From positions 5,743,001 through 5,807,000 of the forward strand of contig NC_134662.1 of the NCBI RefSeq assembly GCF_030463565.1: DNA of 64,000 nt, read 5' to 3'. The notes under the pieces are model-generated. The model ran no database searches. It saw only the letters and a list, made by a program, of their open reading frames with translations, and was not told the DNA's origin. Below are positions 60,452-64,000 of the stretch, one piece after another; position 1 is the stretch's first letter; every line of letters begins with the position of its first letter. Both the position numbers and the translations under genes were made by a program. Source of the stretch: Pelecanus crispus (Eukaryota > Chordata > Aves > Pelecaniformes > Pelecanidae).

Positions 60452-62544
60452 TTTTTTTGTTTGTTTTTTAGCCGTACAAAAGTAAAGTTCCATGCTAATT
60501 AATCAGTCCAGGAATATTCAAGGAACAGAAAGCTTTGCACCCAAAAGGAGCTTTAGAGCAGTTGACTGCCCAGGAAGGCAGATCGGTAGTAATTCTGTTT
60601 TAAGAACAAACCAGCTGAAAACCAGTTCAGTGAGCCAAAGCCACACAGCAAGCCCTAATTCTCACTTTCTGCTTCATCCACTGTTCAATATGGCCTTTTC
60701 TTAACAACAGGTTGCAACTGCCTGGGTAAATAGTTACCCCGTTGCTCAGGTTGCTCTATTTTTATTGATTTGTCAAACATACTTTCCTGCTCACAAGTTT
60801 CTCACCATGCAGTACACACATTATTCAGCCTCCTGTCCTTTGAAGATGCAGAAAGAGTTGCTGTTGAAGCCAACAATAGCTAAGTCTCTGCATCATTGGC
60901 AGGATGTTGCTGTAAAGGTTACGGAATTGACTTCTCAATGACTAGACCTAAAGCTGAGCTGACCTTGGAAAATTTATCTCATCCTGTTTGGAGTCACACA
61001 GAACCATTTGCCAAATCTCTTAATATAAAATATTTCACGTCATAGATTGACCAAGTTCCTTTCTTACCCTTCCTTCCGTCCACACCAAATCCGATAAGTG
61101 ACTGCTCTCTTCTCGATGGGAGAAAGCTCAGAGGATGAAGATCCGGTCACTTTACGTGCTAAGGACCGAAGCCCCAGTTTTTTACTGTTGCAACAGGTAA
61201 CACTGTCAGATCCTTCTGGAGAATTCTATTGTTACATTAGCAGATATAACCTTTGCCCAAGGTGAAAACGGCAGAGGGCATCTCTCTGCCGCATGCAGTT
61301 CAAAGAAACTGGAGACGAAGGATGCAAAGGAAATCACAGCTCTCCGCAGCCTACTGCAGCACTGCCTCGTTTTATCCTTTTTGGTCTGGTTTCTGGTTTT
61401 GCTCAGTTTGACTTTTGGATTTCAGAGAGGCAGATGCAACATTAGACTTACTTTCTATTCCTTGTCAGAATGTTTTTGTTCTAATTCAGCATCAAACTTT
61501 TCAACTCGAAAGAACCTAGATTCTTCTCCACTGCTGCAAGAACCACAGGGCAGTCAGCGTTCCCAGCCCGTGCCTAGCACGCGGGGCCCCGCCGCGACAC
61601 AGCCAGGCACACCCACACCTGGCCTTCGGCTCCCTCCAGCCTCCTCGCCCACCGCTCCTTCCCACAGCTTCTCACAGCACACCGAAGCCAGCCCCACCTC
61701 GAGTCTGCACATGCGCTCCACTGCTGCCAGGCGTGCTGCTCTCCAGCAGCAGCCACGTGCGAGTTAGCGGCCGCAGCAGCGTCACTAGCACAGCACGGGC
61801 ATGCTGCGCTCCGGGCGACGGACTGCCGACGCCAGTGCTAATCTACAGCTCACCACCCCTACCCCCCCTTTTTTTTTGTCTCTTTTGAATTTCTTTACGC
61901 TAAAGCACATTTTTGCTGACCCAGACTCAAATTTGGAGGGACAGCCCTCTGGGCAGCGTAGGGATGTTCAGCAAACCGTAACTGTATGCTCCACGCTGCT
62001 TTATCTCGCATTTTGCATTTTGGACGACACAGGACTTCTAGCTCCCATTTTGACAGCCAGTTTGTTCTGTAGCTAGGAGACACGCCCTTTCTTTGTAAAC
62101 ATTACAAATCAGGCATATCTAATCCATTATTCACTAGCTGCTGCTGCTTCCCACTTCCATCTCCTATTAGGAGGAGGCTCATGCCAGAAATGTCACGGCA
62201 GTGTCATGTGACAGGTGGTATTGATTTAGCTAAGTCGGGTTTTAATGTCACTCTTGTTCAGCGGGAACACACGGTGAGCGCACACCAAGCCTCAGCAACG
62301 TGGCAGACCAAGACAAGAGCTACCAGCCAGCCCCTGCGCTGGGCTGCAGGGCTCTGGAACGGCATCGGCACTCTGCTGTAGGCCAAGAAATTTGGTTATT
62401 TTGGTTATTTGGTTATTTATTATTATTATTTTCTGCTCCTATCTGCTATATTATTACAGGGGTTTTTTTTCATGCTTGTAACTATTAATCACGACACTGA
62501 TTCCCAGGCTTCATGTCAGGCTTACAGCAGAGACGAGGAGAATG

Positions 62545-62610
62545 GAGATGACTTGCCCGGTACCACAAGGTGAACAGTCAGGAGCAGAACCCTGGTCTGT
62601 CCACTCCATC
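62545..62610 (+). mobile_element. Probable MIR SINE core relic
   Basis: GATGACTTGCCCGGTACCAC followed by AGCAGAACCCTGGTCTGTCC resembles the MIR consensus (AACTTGCCCAAGGTCACACA ... GGCAGAGCC ... AACCCAGGTCTGTCTGACTCC) with small deletions. It is old and partial. MIR copies are known but sparse in birds. Confidence 0.45.
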
Positions 62611-64000
62611 GTTTTTCCCCTTTTACAAGATAACCCCTTTTGGCAGAATAGCTGCCACTTTTGGAAAGCTGCTCACAGCCTATACAGTCTGATACACAGA
62701 GGCTTTGCAAAGTAAAGCCCGGGGAACACGTGCCCAAAACAAGCTGAGATTGCCCAGCCACAGGAGCCATGGTATACGGCATTCACGCATCCTAACTGAC
62801 AGCCTGTCTACTGTAAAAATCCTTCCAAAGCATCAAACCTAGCCACGACTGAGGACACCGCTTAAACATTAAGTATTATAAGGAGCCTCTGTCACCAAGG
62901 ACGTTTGCCAGAAAAGCTTAGACTGACCCATAGTTACTGCTGCTGCCAGGCTTGGAAATGGTGCATTCACTGGCCTGACATGACCCAAGCCTCCAGAAGA
63001 TTTTTTAATTTTTTTTAACTTGCTGTCTGAAAGTAGGTAGTCTGCCAAGAAGCCAACCAAGGCCCAGCCCCATGCCTGATAAACATCTCTCCATCTGGAT
63101 TTCCCAAGCTTTTGGGAAAGTTAAGCAATTCTCACTTCACAGTGTTTGCAACTCTCACAGAAAGCTGTTTCTCTATATAACGTTATTCTGTAGAGAGCAG
63201 CACATCAGAGCCCCACGCTACGAAATGGAGCTGAGGGCTGAAGTAGCAGATCGTACAACCAGCACCACCATACATTAGTCAAAAATACGAACTGCCACTC
63301 CATCTATGAAAAGTCACAAAGGCTTGAGCGACTGTTTATTCTAAATACTACTGGCACCGATCCTCAAAGTGTTTCTGAATGACTATAATTACTAAATAAA
63401 CTCAAGAAAAAGCAAAGACTGCAACCGCCAATTGACAAAGCAGCCATTGTGTGCAGGGAGACTGCTGGCCACTGAGGCAATTAATCCGGCCCCTTGGTAA
63501 CGTTCTTCCACCGGGTCAGAGGTAGCCAGAGGCTCGGCGCAGCGCCGGCGGCACCGTGCTCAACGGTCGCGCCAGATAGCACAAAAGGTGTCAGTAGCTA
63601 CAGGATTCAGTCTCAGTGCTGGCAGTTCATCCTTCAAAATAACACACACCCGTGAAATGTCAGCGGTCAAAAGCTAAATAGCACGTGTTTCTGAACTGAT
63701 TTCCTGGCAGGCTTCTTCGTAAAGGAATTGCTGTTGACTTGGAGGGGTGGGTATTTTCTTGGGGGCAAGCTATCACTAGTAGTTCCCTTTCTGGTCTTTC
63801 CAATTTAACTTCTAATTTGCAAGTGCCAAAAAGTTATAACCAACACGGGGCCGACAGCACGGCCTTAAACTTGTCTGCAATGATGCACCAAGTCTTTTGC
63901 AAGCTAGAAAAAAAATTTATTTCAAGTAATAAAGGGGAAAATGTTATAGACAACGAAGAATTAATGCTGTAACATTCCAGTATCTCACACACACAAAACA

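Larger units (their letters stand above)
57131..64000. other. Upstream intergenic sequence, no gene recognised
   Basis: About 6.9 kb upstream of INSR. I see no exon, RNA gene or complete transposon on either strand. Open frames are short and without recognisable similarity. Features are a G-rich stretch (60,429-60,451), a possible MIR relic (62,545-62,610), an A run near 59,710-59,727, a short TTGGTTAT repeat near 62,393-62,420 and a small CpG cluster near 63,520-63,570. Confidence 0.6.

Overview
The window carries one vertebrate gene almost end to end: the insulin receptor gene INSR, on the minus strand, from its promoter near 57,000 down to the end of its 3' UTR near the left edge. I reconstructed 21 coding exons from the start codon at 56,353 to the stop at 6,036. 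All splice junctions are GT/AG and all phases agree. The summed coding length is 4,065 nt, giving 1,354 residues plus stop. Most exon lengths equal the human ones as I remember them (for example 552, 145, 215, 127, 251, 168, 202, 160, 68, 111, 160, 130 and 135 bp). The furin site, kinase motifs and C-terminal tyrosine motifs identify INSR rather than IGF1R or INSRR.

The host is most likely a bird. Two CR1-type LINE tails are present (about 15,118-15,300 and 19,917-19,996). The locus is compact, about 50 kb from start to stop codon compared with well over 100 kb in mammals. The mammalian alternative exon 11 was not seen. I cannot name the species.

Layout from left to right: 1-576, sequence beyond the candidate polyadenylation site; 577-6,035, long putative 3' UTR with a let-7 8-mer match, a 43-nt A tract on the mRNA strand, a CA/CG microsatellite and an unexpectedly CpG-rich patch; 6,036-10,430, exons 22 to 16 (kinase domain and C-terminal tail); 10,689-12,600, exons 15 to 12 (transmembrane segment and beta-chain ectodomain); 12,601-17,278, intron 10 where mammals carry exon 11; 17,279-24,967, exons 10 to 3; 24,968-48,163, a 23-kb intron 2; 48,164-48,715, exon 2; 48,716-56,274, intron 1; 56,275-56,353, coding exon 1; up to about 57,100, a CpG-island promoter; 57,100-64,000, upstream sequence without a recognisable gene.

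The least expected signals are in the promoter. A TATA-like box lies about 135 bp before the start codon, although the mammalian INSR promoter is known as TATA-less. A perfect FOXO motif sits about 120 bp upstream of that. Further upstream is a 24-copy, 7-bp G-rich tandem repeat with G-quadruplex potential. In the protein, Glu replaces the human Val in the hormone-binding alpha-CT helix, the juxtamembrane segment is five residues shorter than human, and the N-terminus looks like that of IGF1R. I found no novel multi-gene system; this is a conserved receptor gene with some lineage-specific features.
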